Shown here piece after piece: positions 31,541-39,139 of a DNA stretch of 47,000 bases. Within the stretch, counting starts at the first letter, position 1. Each line of letters begins with the position of its first letter. A model generated the notes under the pieces. That model did not search any database. It worked only from the letters and a program-made list of their open reading frames with translations, and was not told the DNA's origin. The position numbers and the translations under genes were made by a program. This DNA is from DATILL01 sp035476575 (GTDB lineage Bacteria > Actinomycetota > Actinomycetes > Mycobacteriales > JACQDL01). The stretch spans positions 1 to 47,000 of the forward strand of contig DATILL010000011.1 of assembly GCA_035476575.1 (NCBI GenBank). The letters run 5' to 3'.

Positions 31541-32263
31541 ATGGCTCATAGCGCATGCATCGATGCCGTGATCTTCGACTGGGGCGGCACGCTCACCCCA
31601 TGGCACACCGTCGACATCCTGGCTGGCTGGCGGGACGTTGCGCGGGTGCTTGACCCGCACCGGGTGGAGGAGGCGGCAGCCCGGTTGCTCGCGGCGGAGG
31701 AGGCGCTGTGGCACCGGGCCCGCATCAGGCACGCCAGCGCCACGCTGGATGAGGTCTTCGCCTTGGCCGAGCTCACCGTCGCCGAGAACGCGCTGGTACA
31801 GGACGCCCTCACCACGCTGTTCACGTTCTGGGAGCCGCACACCTACCTCGACCCCGAGGTGCCGGCACTGTTCCGGGCGTTGCGCGAGCGCGGAGTCAAG
31901 GTTGGCGTGCTGTCCAACACGATGTGGCCGCGAGCCGAACACGAGCGGATGTTCGAGCGGGACGGCGTGCTGGGCCTGATCGACGGCGCGGTGTACTCCA
32001 GCGAGATCGCCTGGGCCAAGCCACATCCGGAGGCCTTCGCCGCTGCACTCAAGGCGGTCGACGTGGGCGACCCGGCCCGGGCCGTCTACGTCGGGGACCG
32101 GCTGTTCGAGGACGTGTACGGCGCCCAGGCGGCTGGCCTGCGCGCGGTGTACGTGCCGCACAGCGAGATCCCCGGGTACCAGCAGGGGCACACGCAGGGT
32201 GTGCCGGACGCGGTGGTCCAGCGGCTGGCCGAGCTGCTGCCGGTGGTCGACTCCTGGCGATAG
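31541..32263 (+). CDS. HAD-superfamily hydrolase with altered motif I
   Basis: A 240-residue HAD protein with a helical cap (about 22-105). Motif I is FDWGGTLTP: nucleophile D13 is present, but the general-acid Asp two positions later is Gly15. Motif II is VLSNT, motif III the Lys of WAKPHPEAF, and motif IV VYVGDRLFEDVYGA. Loss of the acid Asp argues against ordinary phosphatase chemistry and favours a non-phosphatase or weakened enzyme. The DWGGTLT form recurs in an actinobacterial subfamily, so it is unlikely to be an error. The start at ATG 31541 lacks a clear Shine-Dalgarno. Confidence 0.88.
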   Translation: MAHSACIDAVIFDWGGTLTPWHTVDILAGWRDVARVLDPHRVEEAAARLLAAEEALWHRARIRHASATLDEVFALAELTVAENALVQDALTTLFTFWEPHTYLDPEVPALFRALRERGVKVGVLSNTMWPRAEHERMFERDGVLGLIDGAVYSSEIAWAKPHPEAFAAALKAVDVGDPARAVYVGDRLFEDVYGAQAAGLRAVYVPHSEIPGYQQGHTQGVPDAVVQRLAELLPVVDSWR

Positions 32264-32311
32264 GTGCCCTGGCGGCCGGGGAGCGTTTCCGGGACGCTTA
32301 CATGTCACCTT

Positions 32312-32351
32312 GTTCCGCTTTGGTGAGCGACGTTCCGCTTTGGTGAGCGAC
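32312..32351 (+). repeat. Perfect 20-bp tandem repeat
   Basis: GTTCCGCTTTGGTGAGCGAC occurs at 32312-32331 and 32332-32351, between convergent HAD and DUF6801 genes. The unit is less GC-rich than its surroundings. Function unknown. Confidence 0.85.
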
Positions 32352-32370
32352 GCACCCGATATCGGCCACC

Positions 32371-33360
32371 TCAGCCGCTGCCCGCGCGGCGCTGGTTCCT
32401 TAGCCGTGAGCCGACGAGGAAGGCGGCGGCGCCCACGACAAGAATGCCTACGGCCAGCAGGATCAGGTTCCCGGTGTTCAGGCCACCGGTCGTGGTCGTA
32501 CCGGTCTTCGTACCGTCGGTCAAGGCCGCTGTGCCCGAGGTGGTCGAGTTGGTCGTGCCGTCCACTGTGGACCCGGCGGTCCCCGAGGAGGTCGGCCTCA
32601 GGGTGCCTGAGGTGGTCGAGTTGGTCGTGCCGTCCGTCGTGGATCCGGCGGCCCCCGAGGTCGTCGGCCTCGGGGTGCCAGAGGCTGCTGTACCAGTCGT
32701 CCCGGAGGGGGTCGAGCCGGTCGCCGTGCTTGTCCCCGTGATGGTGAACGACGTCAGGACGTTGTCTTGCCCGGCGTCCAGCCTGCACGGCACGTTGATC
32801 TTGCCCAGAACGGTCAAGTTACCGCTCGCGTCCCTCGGGACGAGGTGCAGCGTGAAGTCACCGACGATGATCCTCGCGTTGCCCGGCTGGCTGAAAATGC
32901 GCGTTGGCGCGGTGCCGGTCGCCTCGACATCGGGGGAGCCGGATGCCGGGATAGTGGTCTTTGTTATGTCGAGGGGCACGGTGATGTCGATGTCGCCCTG
33001 CGGCGCAGCAACGCTGACTTTCGCGTCCGACGTGCCCTCAATGGTCTTCACACCGACCAGGCGGGCCATCTGTGTGATGGTCGCGCCCGCCGTCGTCACC
33101 ACGCCAATGACGAATTTCGGGGTGGGCTTGCCGACCGCGGCCGACCTCGGGATATCCGAGTCAATCTTCACCGTGATGGGCTGGTCGCTGACCAGCCGAG
33201 ATGGAGATATACATGTGTACCTCAGCGTAAGTGTAACCGGGTCCGCGGCCGCGGTTCCGGCTCCGAAAACTCCCATGACTCCGCCCGCAGCACCCATAGC
33301 CGTCGCGATCCTAAGGGCGATCCTCGCCCTTGACCTTCCCATGCTGCGCCTGGCACTCAT
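32371..33360 (-). CDS. Secreted, membrane-anchored DUF6801 protein
   Basis: A 329-residue exported protein. The start at ATG 33358-33360 is fixed by GGGAGG upstream. A basic N-terminus and hydrophobic stretch (ALRIATAMGAAGGVMGVFGA) end at TAAA-DP as a signal peptide. The DUF6801-like domain (about 40-205) begins VTLTLRYTC and closes with NVPCRLDAGQDNVL, the two Cys probably pairing. A Thr/Ser/Gly stalk follows with repeats (SGTxRPTxSGxAGSTxDGTT twice). Last come a helix (LILLAVGILVVGAAAFLVGS) and a basic tail. No LPXTG is seen, so it is a membrane-anchored surface protein. Upstream sequence is an IS30 remnant in the same frame. Confidence 0.8.
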   Translation of the reverse strand: MSARRSMGRSRARIALRIATAMGAAGGVMGVFGAGTAAADPVTLTLRYTCISPSRLVSDQPITVKIDSDIPRSAAVGKPTPKFVIGVVTTAGATITQMARLVGVKTIEGTSDAKVSVAAPQGDIDITVPLDITKTTIPASGSPDVEATGTAPTRIFSQPGNARIIVGDFTLHLVPRDASGNLTVLGKINVPCRLDAGQDNVLTSFTITGTSTATGSTPSGTTGTAASGTPRPTTSGAAGSTTDGTTNSTTSGTLRPTSSGTAGSTVDGTTNSTTSGTAALTDGTKTGTTTTGGLNTGNLILLAVGILVVGAAAFLVGSRLRNQRRAGSG

Positions 33361-33399
33361 GAAGTGCCTCCCGCCAGGTGTTTCATCTGCGATTCGAAT

Positions 33400-33771
33400 T
33401 GGCAAACGACCATGCCGTTCCACCAGCGTCGCGACCTGCGATTCCCACCCTTGCTGAGCACCAGATCTCCCCTCCCGTGCACCGGCATCGCCCGGTCGGC
33501 AGCCTCCGCCGGTAGCCTCCGCCGGCCGTTCACTGATGTTGACCATGCCGGCTATCCTGGCTTGGGGCCGAGTCGAGCCGCGCGGAAGCCGCTGAGCCCG
33601 CCCCGCGCGTGGTGTCAGCCTCAGTTGCGTCCACGGCTCGCCCCGAGCCTACCGAAATAACGCTTGATAGATCGTCTCGTGGGATACGCGCATCCCCGGA
33701 TCGTCGGGATAGTCCTCTTGTAGTCTGCCCGAGATCTGTTCCGGCGAAAAGTCGTCACACAGCCCTCCACG
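33400..33771 (-). pseudogene. IS30-family transposase remnant
   Basis: The minus strand reads DDFSPEQISGRLQEDYPDD then PGMRVSHETIYQALFR, a classic IS30 segment, followed by TAG at 33649-33651. The same frame continues to MVNISERPAEA. A 13-bp tandem duplication at 33501-33525 (AGCCTCCGCCGGT unit) shifts the frame, after which DRAMPVHGRGDLVLSKGGNR and QVATLVERHGR are still recognisable in alternate frames. The element is dead and truncated at both ends. Its 3' end lies just before the DUF6801 start, so it displaced that gene's original upstream region. Confidence 0.75.
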
Positions 33772-33782
33772 GTCGTTTCAAG

Positions 33783-34110
33783 TCATGTGGTGAGGCCGAG
33801 GATGGTGAAGGGGCGGTGGATGTAGCGGGTGGCGTCGGCGATGTCGGTGCGTCCGGCGAGATGGAGGGCACCGATGCCGCCCTGATGGCGAGGTCGCGTA
33901 AGGCGGCATGATTCTGGGACCGGATCGGGTACGGACGGTTGAGTGGTCTTCCTGGTAGAGGATGTCGCGGATCCGGTGGAGGACTCCACGGCCCATTGGC
34001 CTTGGATGTAGGCGGCCAGGTCGGCGGGCAGTGGCCTTGACCGTGTGCAGCGCGTCCGCGGTGACCACCCCTGCGTGCGCTTCGATGTCGGGGGTCACCA
34101 CACACCCCGC
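33783..34110 (-). pseudogene. ISAs1-family transposase remnant
   Basis: Three minus-strand frames carry consecutive pieces of an ISAs1-type C-terminus. They are GVVTADALHTVK, then LPADLAAYIQGQWAVES, then HRIRDILYQEDHSTVRTRSG with PRIM, then ALRDLAIR, then GALHLAGRTDIADATRYIHR with PFTILGLTT and stop. At least three frame changes and an internal deletion after DALHTVK are needed to join them. It abuts the IS30 remnant and ends about 50 bp short of the NACHT gene stop. Confidence 0.75.
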
Positions 34111-34158
34111 GGACGAGGCTGACCTCGGCATGGCCGCGCGCCACAACCCCAGACGAAC

Positions 34159-36948
34159 TCATCGGGAGCCGACAGGTTGTTGGTCGCGGCGTGCCTGGAA
34201 GACGTGGGTCAGGTGATCTTGGAGACGAGCGTGGCGGAACTGGTAGACCGCACCGGCCTGGCGCAACACACCTCGCTTGCAGGCGTCGTCCAGGAAGGCG
34301 ATCAGTGCCCAGGGCAACCGCCCTGTCAGCGGCAGCCAAATACGCGACAGGGCCACCCACTGACCCCAAGCAGTCAAGCTGAGCCCATACCCGAGCCCGC
34401 CCCCGAACGCGGCTATGAGCCCAAAAACGAGCCCGGCCAGGAGCCCGAACACAGGCCCGGCCATGAGCCCGTTGACGAGCCCGGCCAGGAGCCCGAACAC
34501 GAGCGCCAGCACGAGCAGATAGAAGACCACGTTCATGCGGTTTGTGTTCAACAGGTCAGCGGGACGTACGGCAGATCTGATGTCAATGGGAACTTCAAGC
34601 CAGCCCATGAGCCCCAGCACGAGGCCGGCCCCGAGCCCGATCTCGGGCACGAACACGAGTGCGCCCACGAGCCCGCCATCGAGCCCGTCCCCGAGCCCGA
34701 GCGACTCGACCACGAGCCTGTCCACGAGCACCAACACGAGCGCGGCCGAGAGCCCGAACCCGAGCCCGACCATGAATCTGGGGGCGAACCTCGCACGCGC
34801 CTCCCTGGTCCTGCCGAAGATCTGTATGCGTACGCGCGACGGCTCTGCCCCGGCCCGGGATATGAACCCGTATGCGAGCCCGAAGGCCAGCCCGGCCACG
34901 AGCCCGTGCAGGAGCCCGACCACAAGCCCCCGCACGAGCGCGAACGTGAGCCCGTGCGACGTCGCGATCAAGTCCACGGGGAAGTTCCCGACCCCGGTCG
35001 TCACCCCGAAGGCCAGTGCGGCCAGAAACCCGACCATGAGCATCCGTGAAGAACGGCGCATAGTGGTGCCTAGCTGCCACCAGGCGAGGTCGCGTGTGCC
35101 GAGCTGGTCCAGGTGCGCGGCAAGGTAGCCGAGCCAGTGTTGGGCATCTTCGGGGTTCCAGTGCCGCTGGCGGCGACGGCCAGTGCCGCCAGCGGCCAGC
35201 GGACGGTGGTAGGCGGCGGGGATGAACTCGGCCAGGAGATGTTTCTGCAGGGCTTCGGGGGTTGCGAACCGGGTGGTGTCCAGGAGCTCTGCAGGATGTT
35301 GTCCGGGGACGTCGCTGTAGACGGAGCGCGCCATGGCGACCATCAGCGGGGTGGTGAGCACTGTGGCAACGTTCGCCGCGCCCGGGCTGCGCGGCTGTTT
35401 GCGCAGCCCGGTCAGGACGGGTTCCCACACGGTACTGCGCAGGCCGCCACCTGGGCCTGGAGAGCTGGCGAGAGGCAGGTAGTCGGCGAGGTCGTCCAGG
35501 GTGAGGTTGTCCAGCTCAACGACGGCAGCAGCGGTGAGCACCTTGGTTTTCCTCACGGCCTCGGTGTACTCCGCGGGTCGGCTGGTGAGCAGCAGCGGCA
35601 TCTTGGGGTTGTTGAGCTCTGTGAGCGCCGCACCCTGCAGGCCGCTTGCGATCTCGTCGAACCCGTCGAGAACAGGCAGGATCCAGCCCGCGTCGACCAG
35701 GGCGCCGGCCAGGTTCCCTCCGTGCGCGGCTGGGGCTGCGAAGCCGACGTAGTCGCGCACCAGCTGGCCGCACATCCAGTCGCGTAGCGAGATGGTGGTC
35801 GGGTCCCATGAACCCAGGCCGAAGATCACCGGTATGGGGTCGCCGGGGGCGCGGTCGCTCAGCCAGTCGAGGACGAAGCGCAGGGTCAGGATCGTCTTGC
35901 CCGACCCGGCCGCACCGAGCACCACCAGCCGATGGGACGGGATGGACCGGTACACCTTCACGATCCGGTCGAGCTGACCGGCCAGCGGGAGTGGCCCGGG
36001 GTCCGTCCCGCGTGGGGCTTGGCGGATGCTGGCCCAGTGATCGACCAGACCCGTCCCAGCGGGCTGGAAGCGCACGGGGAGCGGGAACGGGTCGTGCACC
36101 CGCCGCCGCTCCTCCTCCCTCTGCCACTGCTCCTTCACCATGAAGGCGAGCTCCTTAGCCTCCTCGTGCAGCCCCGGCGCGCCCTGAGGTAGCGGCGATG
36201 AGCGCGGGAGCTGCTCGAGCTGCCCGGCATTGGTCGGCAGGCCGATCAGATCGTTGAGCTCGCTGATCTGGGTTGGGGTGAGGCGTTTGTACCAGCGGTC
36301 CACCCGGCTTGCCGTGAGCTTGCCAAGACCGTCGGGGCGATGATGCTCACTGATAACCCCGATCACGCACCCGCCGCTCAACACGGCAGCGCCCGACATC
36401 CCCTCCCAAGGCGAACGGTCCGGTTCGGCGTCGTACTCCGGAGGTCTTACGGTGATCTCCAGGCTGCCTGTGAGCCAGTCCGACGCCGGAGTGGTGTCAC
36501 CGCGTGCGTGGTGAGAATCCCGGTACCACATGGGAGTACCGCGGTCTGGCAAGGCGGTGTCGGGGCGCAGCTTGAACCGCGGGAACCCCAGCGCCTCGCA
36601 GCCCACCGGCCTCAGGATGCGGGCGAACCGCACCGGCAACACCTCGACAGTGCCCAGCCCGCCGCTGCTCGAGTCGTCCGCGATCTTGAGCAGCGCGATG
36701 TCCAAGGCGGCGTGCGCCCAGACCGGCTCGCCGTACGACTCCCGCGTGCCTCCGTCCTCGGTGAGGAAACGCACCTGAACTGACATCGCGTCACACACCA
36801 CATGCGCGGCCGTGAGCACCACATTTCCGGCCATCCGGTAACCCGACCCGCGTCGCCCCGCGCCTACGCCGCGCGTGGTGATGACCTGGACCACCCGCCA
36901 CAGGTCAAGCCCGCTCGGCTCGGGTACTCCGCCCACAGCGGCACTCAT
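34159..36948 (-). CDS. Trypsin-like protease-NACHT-transmembrane STAND protein
   Basis: A 929-residue fusion. Residues 15-220 are a trypsin-like serine protease with H49 (VVLTAAHVV), D83 (ALDIALLKI) and S185 (WEGMSGAAVL), so the triad looks complete. Residues 338-560 are a NACHT NTPase: Walker A GAAGSGKT at 345-352, Walker B ILPVLDGFDE with D428/D431/E432, sensor LLLTSRPAEY. Residues 635-860 form several glycine-rich helices (GLVAGLAFGLAYG, GLLAGLVNGLMAG). The tail ends in a winged-helix-like YQFRHARLQDHL. ATG overlaps the trypco2 stop (ATGA). By family logic, nucleotide-driven oligomerisation at the membrane may activate the protease; the targets are unknown. It lies next to dead IS copies. 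Confidence 0.88.
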   Translation of the reverse strand: MSAAVGGVPEPSGLDLWRVVQVITTRGVGAGRRGSGYRMAGNVVLTAAHVVCDAMSVQVRFLTEDGGTRESYGEPVWAHAALDIALLKIADDSSSGGLGTVEVLPVRFARILRPVGCEALGFPRFKLRPDTALPDRGTPMWYRDSHHARGDTTPASDWLTGSLEITVRPPEYDAEPDRSPWEGMSGAAVLSGGCVIGVISEHHRPDGLGKLTASRVDRWYKRLTPTQISELNDLIGLPTNAGQLEQLPRSSPLPQGAPGLHEEAKELAFMVKEQWQREEERRRVHDPFPLPVRFQPAGTGLVDHWASIRQAPRGTDPGPLPLAGQLDRIVKVYRSIPSHRLVVLGAAGSGKTILTLRFVLDWLSDRAPGDPIPVIFGLGSWDPTTISLRDWMCGQLVRDYVGFAAPAAHGGNLAGALVDAGWILPVLDGFDEIASGLQGAALTELNNPKMPLLLTSRPAEYTEAVRKTKVLTAAAVVELDNLTLDDLADYLPLASSPGPGGGLRSTVWEPVLTGLRKQPRSPGAANVATVLTTPLMVAMARSVYSDVPGQHPAELLDTTRFATPEALQKHLLAEFIPAAYHRPLAAGGTGRRRQRHWNPEDAQHWLGYLAAHLDQLGTRDLAWWQLGTTMRRSSRMLMVGFLAALAFGVTTGVGNFPVDLIATSHGLTFALVRGLVVGLLHGLVAGLAFGLAYGFISRAGAEPSRVRIQIFGRTREARARFAPRFMVGLGFGLSAALVLVLVDRLVVESLGLGDGLDGGLVGALVFVPEIGLGAGLVLGLMGWLEVPIDIRSAVRPADLLNTNRMNVVFYLLVLALVFGLLAGLVNGLMAGPVFGLLAGLVFGLIAAFGGGLGYGLSLTAWGQWVALSRIWLPLTGRLPWALIAFLDDACKRGVLRQAGAVYQFRHARLQDHLTHVFQARRDQQPVGSR

Positions 36949-37274
36949 CGCTTATGTGCGTCAGCGAGGCCGGAGGTGAACGGCGGGCTGTTCGATCCCG
37001 TCAGGGTCGGCTGCAACGCCAGCTTGATGCGCTGAGTCTTGATGCGCTGAGTCTTGATGCGCTGAGTCGAGGTGGCGCCCACCGCCGCGTCCGCACCGGA
37101 CTCCACTACCCAGAACCGCACCTTCGCCCCCGCATGCCCGGTTCGCTTCAGCGCGACCGACACCTCCAGCTCGATCGGCCCCAACTCACAGTGTGGCGCC
37201 TCACCCTCCGCCGCGATGATCGCCCGTTCCAGCTCCGCCCGCGGATCCTGAACCACACTGGCCAGCTCGATCAC
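36945..37274 (-). CDS. Trypco2-domain protein, partner of the trypsin-NACHT gene
   Basis: A 109-residue protein starting at GTG 37274 with AAGGAGG 6 nt upstream. IELASVVQDPRAELERAI, HCELGPIELEVSVALKR and KVRFWVVESGADA match the trypsin-co-occurring domain 2 (trypco2) pattern, a small beta-rich domain found beside trypsin-like proteases in predicted conflict systems. Residues 70-84 are TQRIK three times, encoded by a perfect 15-bp triplication; relatives I recall have one TQR-type strand before the LxLQP motif seen here as LALQP. A Ser/Pro tail follows. Its stop overlaps the NACHT start, so the two should be made together. Confidence 0.82.
   Translation of the reverse strand: MIELASVVQDPRAELERAIIAAEGEAPHCELGPIELEVSVALKRTGHAGAKVRFWVVESGADAAVGATSTQRIKTQRIKTQRIKLALQPTLTGSNSPPFTSGLADAHKR
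37023..37067 (-). repeat. Three perfect 15-bp tandem repeats in trypco2 gene
   Basis: CTTGATGCGCTGAGT repeats at 37023-37037, 37038-37052 and 37053-37067 with no mismatch. Each encodes TQRIK on the minus strand, so copy-number change keeps frame. Confidence 0.95.
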
Positions 37275-37537
37275 TCCACCCTCCTTTCCCGAGCCCACCG
37301 GCCACCCAGCCACTGTAGGCACTTTATGCGCTGGTTCGTCATTATCTTCGCCTCGGTGTGCCCGATCGTCACCACATCGGGTGTGCGCGGCGCAGCAGCC
37401 GTAGTCGGCCACTGCGGCCAGGACGCTGTTGGACCGCCTGCCGCCGGGCTGCCAGCGCGGCGTCGGTCAGCCGGGGCGTGCTGCCCTGCCCCGGCGGGGC
37501 AGCGCCAAGTGATCGTCAATCTCCACCTACAGCGCGG
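37275..37537. other. 263-bp region upstream of the trypco2-NACHT operon
   Basis: A gene-free stretch downstream of DUF4439 and upstream of trypco2. On the minus strand TACAGT (complement near 37313-37318) is a plausible -10 about 40 nt before the start. CAGCGCATAAAG in the same area resembles the core of the 15-bp repeats downstream. No gene is supported. Confidence 0.4.
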
Positions 37538-37972
37538 TCAGGAGGGTGTGCCCGGGAAGGCCGCCGCGGCGTGCGCCGGGTCAACGAGCAGCCGCCAGCG
37601 GGTGGCCCGGGTCGCGGTGTCCAGCAGCGCGTCGACCGCCGTCTCCCGCAGCGCCGCCGCCTCGGCCGAGCCGACGACGTACCGCCAGGCCGCCGCGGCG
37701 CCGTCCTCCAGGTATGCCCCGAGCCGCAGTGCCGTGGTCCGGTCCCGCACCTCGAACGGCGGCCGGTAGGCCGCCTCAGCGGCGACGGGGTCGCCGCCGC
37801 GCTGCCGGACCAGGTCGGCCACCGCGTCGCGCCGGTCCCGGTGCGCCTTGTCCGCCTTCGCTACGGCGGCCAGCTCCGGGCCGGTGAGCCGGGCACCGAC
37901 GACGCCGTACCCCCAGATGACCGCGTGCTCGGCGGCCAGCGCGGCCTGCAGCGCCGGGAGCTCGGTGGTCAC
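37538..37972 (-). CDS. DUF4439 ferritin-like protein
   Basis: A 144-residue helical protein. LPALQAALAAEHAVIWGYGV and ARLTGPELAAVAKADKAHRD match the DUF4439 ferritin-like fold, with Glu and His placed as in four-helix iron-binding bundles. A complete di-iron set is not clear. It starts at GTG 37972, overlapping the stop of the upstream lipoprotein gene (GTGA). The pair commonly precedes rimP in Actinobacteria. Function is unknown, and iron or redox storage would be a guess. Confidence 0.85.
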   Translation of the reverse strand: MTTELPALQAALAAEHAVIWGYGVVGARLTGPELAAVAKADKAHRDRRDAVADLVRQRGGDPVAAEAAYRPPFEVRDRTTALRLGAYLEDGAAAAWRYVVGSAEAAALRETAVDALLDTATRATRWRLLVDPAHAAAAFPGTPS

Positions 37973-38499
37973 GAGAGCACCACCTCATGGCCGGCCGAGC
38001 CGGCGGCGATGCTGGCCAGCAGCGCGGCCCGGCCACCAGCCGACCGCACGGCCGACCGGGCCAGGCCGGCGCCTGCCGCCTGCTCGGCCCGGCGCAGCGT
38101 GGCCAGCGCCGCAGCCGGGCTGGCCGGCACGGCCGCCGCCGACGGGCTCGCCGACGGTGTCCCGCTGGGGGACGGCGTCCCGGCCGCACCCCCGACGGCC
38201 GCCACCAGCGCGTCGACGTGTGCCGCGTGGTTTGCCCGCAGCGGTCCCAGCCGGTGCGCCAGCCCCGGATGGGTGCGCAGCGTGGCGTCGTAGAGATCGA
38301 CCATCCGGCGCGCGCCGGCCAGGTCGGCCAGCAGCGGGTCCGGCTCCGGCGTCCCGGCCGGACCGGCCTGCCCGCTGACGACCCGCCGCGGGCAGCCGCT
38401 GGTCGCGAGCAGGCCGAGACCAGCGGCTGCCCCGCCGAGGAGCCGGCGGCGGGACGGCTGCGACGGCTGAGGGGACGGCTGGAAGGACGGCGACGGCAT
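37969..38499 (-). CDS. Tat-type lipoprotein paired with DUF4439
   Basis: A 176-residue protein. After a Pro/Ser-rich start, SRRRLLGGAAAGLGLLATSG-C is a twin-arginine signal with a lipobox-like Cys. The mature part is Ala-rich and helical (DPLLADLAGARRMVDLYDAT, HRLGPLRANHAAHVDALVAA) with a low-complexity Ser/Pro/Thr insert. It is probably a secreted partner of the adjacent ferritin-like protein. It starts at ATG 38497-38499, divergent from rimP. A CAGGAT 9 nt upstream may be a -10. Confidence 0.75.
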   Translation of the reverse strand: MPSPSFQPSPQPSQPSRRRLLGGAAAGLGLLATSGCPRRVVSGQAGPAGTPEPDPLLADLAGARRMVDLYDATLRTHPGLAHRLGPLRANHAAHVDALVAAVGGAAGTPSPSGTPSASPSAAAVPASPAAALATLRRAEQAAGAGLARSAVRSAGGRAALLASIAAGSAGHEVVLS

Positions 38500-38614
38500 G
38501 GTGCGACAATCCTGTCAGACCCGAACGGGCGACCCGAACATCGTATCCGCGACTACAACCCGTTACGCTCGGTCCAAGCCCGACAACTCCACAGCGCAGG
38601 CGAGGAGATCTTGG

Positions 38615-39139
38615 ATGAGGTCCGGGACGGCGCACCGGGACCGTCTTGCCGCGCTCATTGAGCCGGTGATCGCGGCGGCCGGATACGATCTGGAAGCGGT
38701 ATCTGTCAGCCAGGCTGGTCGGCGCAGCCTGGTGCGGGTCGTCCTGGACGGCGAGCACGGCGTGTCGCTGGACGAGGTGGCCGAGGTCAGCCGCGCGGTG
38801 TCCGAGCTGCTGGACGCCCACGACGGCGTCCTCGGTGCCATGCCGTACGTGCTGGAGGTGACCTCGCCCGGTGTCGACCGCCCGCTCACCGAGCCGCGAC
38901 ACTGGCGCCGGGCGGCCGGCCGGCTGGTCCGCGTCCCGGTTGCCGGGGAGGGCACGGTGCTCGGCCGCGTGCTGCGGGCGGACGACACGGCCGTTGTGCT
39001 GGAGGTTGCCGGCGAGCGGCGTGAGCTCGGTTACGCCCGGCTCGGCAAGGGTGCGGTGCAGGTGGAGCTCAACCGGACGGGTGAGGACACGGCCGGGCCG
39101 GAGCTAGCGGAGTCGAACCTGGCGGAGGAGGAGCTGTGA
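38615..39139 (+). CDS. rimP: Ribosome maturation factor RimP
   Basis: A 174-residue RimP, needed for 30S assembly. The start at ATG 38615 is supported by GAGGAG at 38602-38607. Seen are LIEPVIAAAGYDLEAVSVSQ, SLVRVVLDGEHGVSLDEVAE and LEVTSPGVDRPLTEPRHWRR, which is the family signature. An acidic tail ends in EEEL. TACGCT near 38563 is a possible -10 for the operon. The nusA start overlaps its stop (GTGA). An in-frame extension to 38498 is rejected. Confidence 0.95.
   Translation: MRSGTAHRDRLAALIEPVIAAAGYDLEAVSVSQAGRRSLVRVVLDGEHGVSLDEVAEVSRAVSELLDAHDGVLGAMPYVLEVTSPGVDRPLTEPRHWRRAAGRLVRVPVAGEGTVLGRVLRADDTAVVLEVAGERRELGYARLGKGAVQVELNRTGEDTAGPELAESNLAEEEL

Noticed and set aside
37271..37519. 82-codon minus-strand frame upstream of trypco2
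   Set aside because: It covers the presumed promoter, has no domain and overlaps the trypco2 start; the NQRIKCLQWL likeness to the trypco2 repeat is probably from the shared DNA motif.
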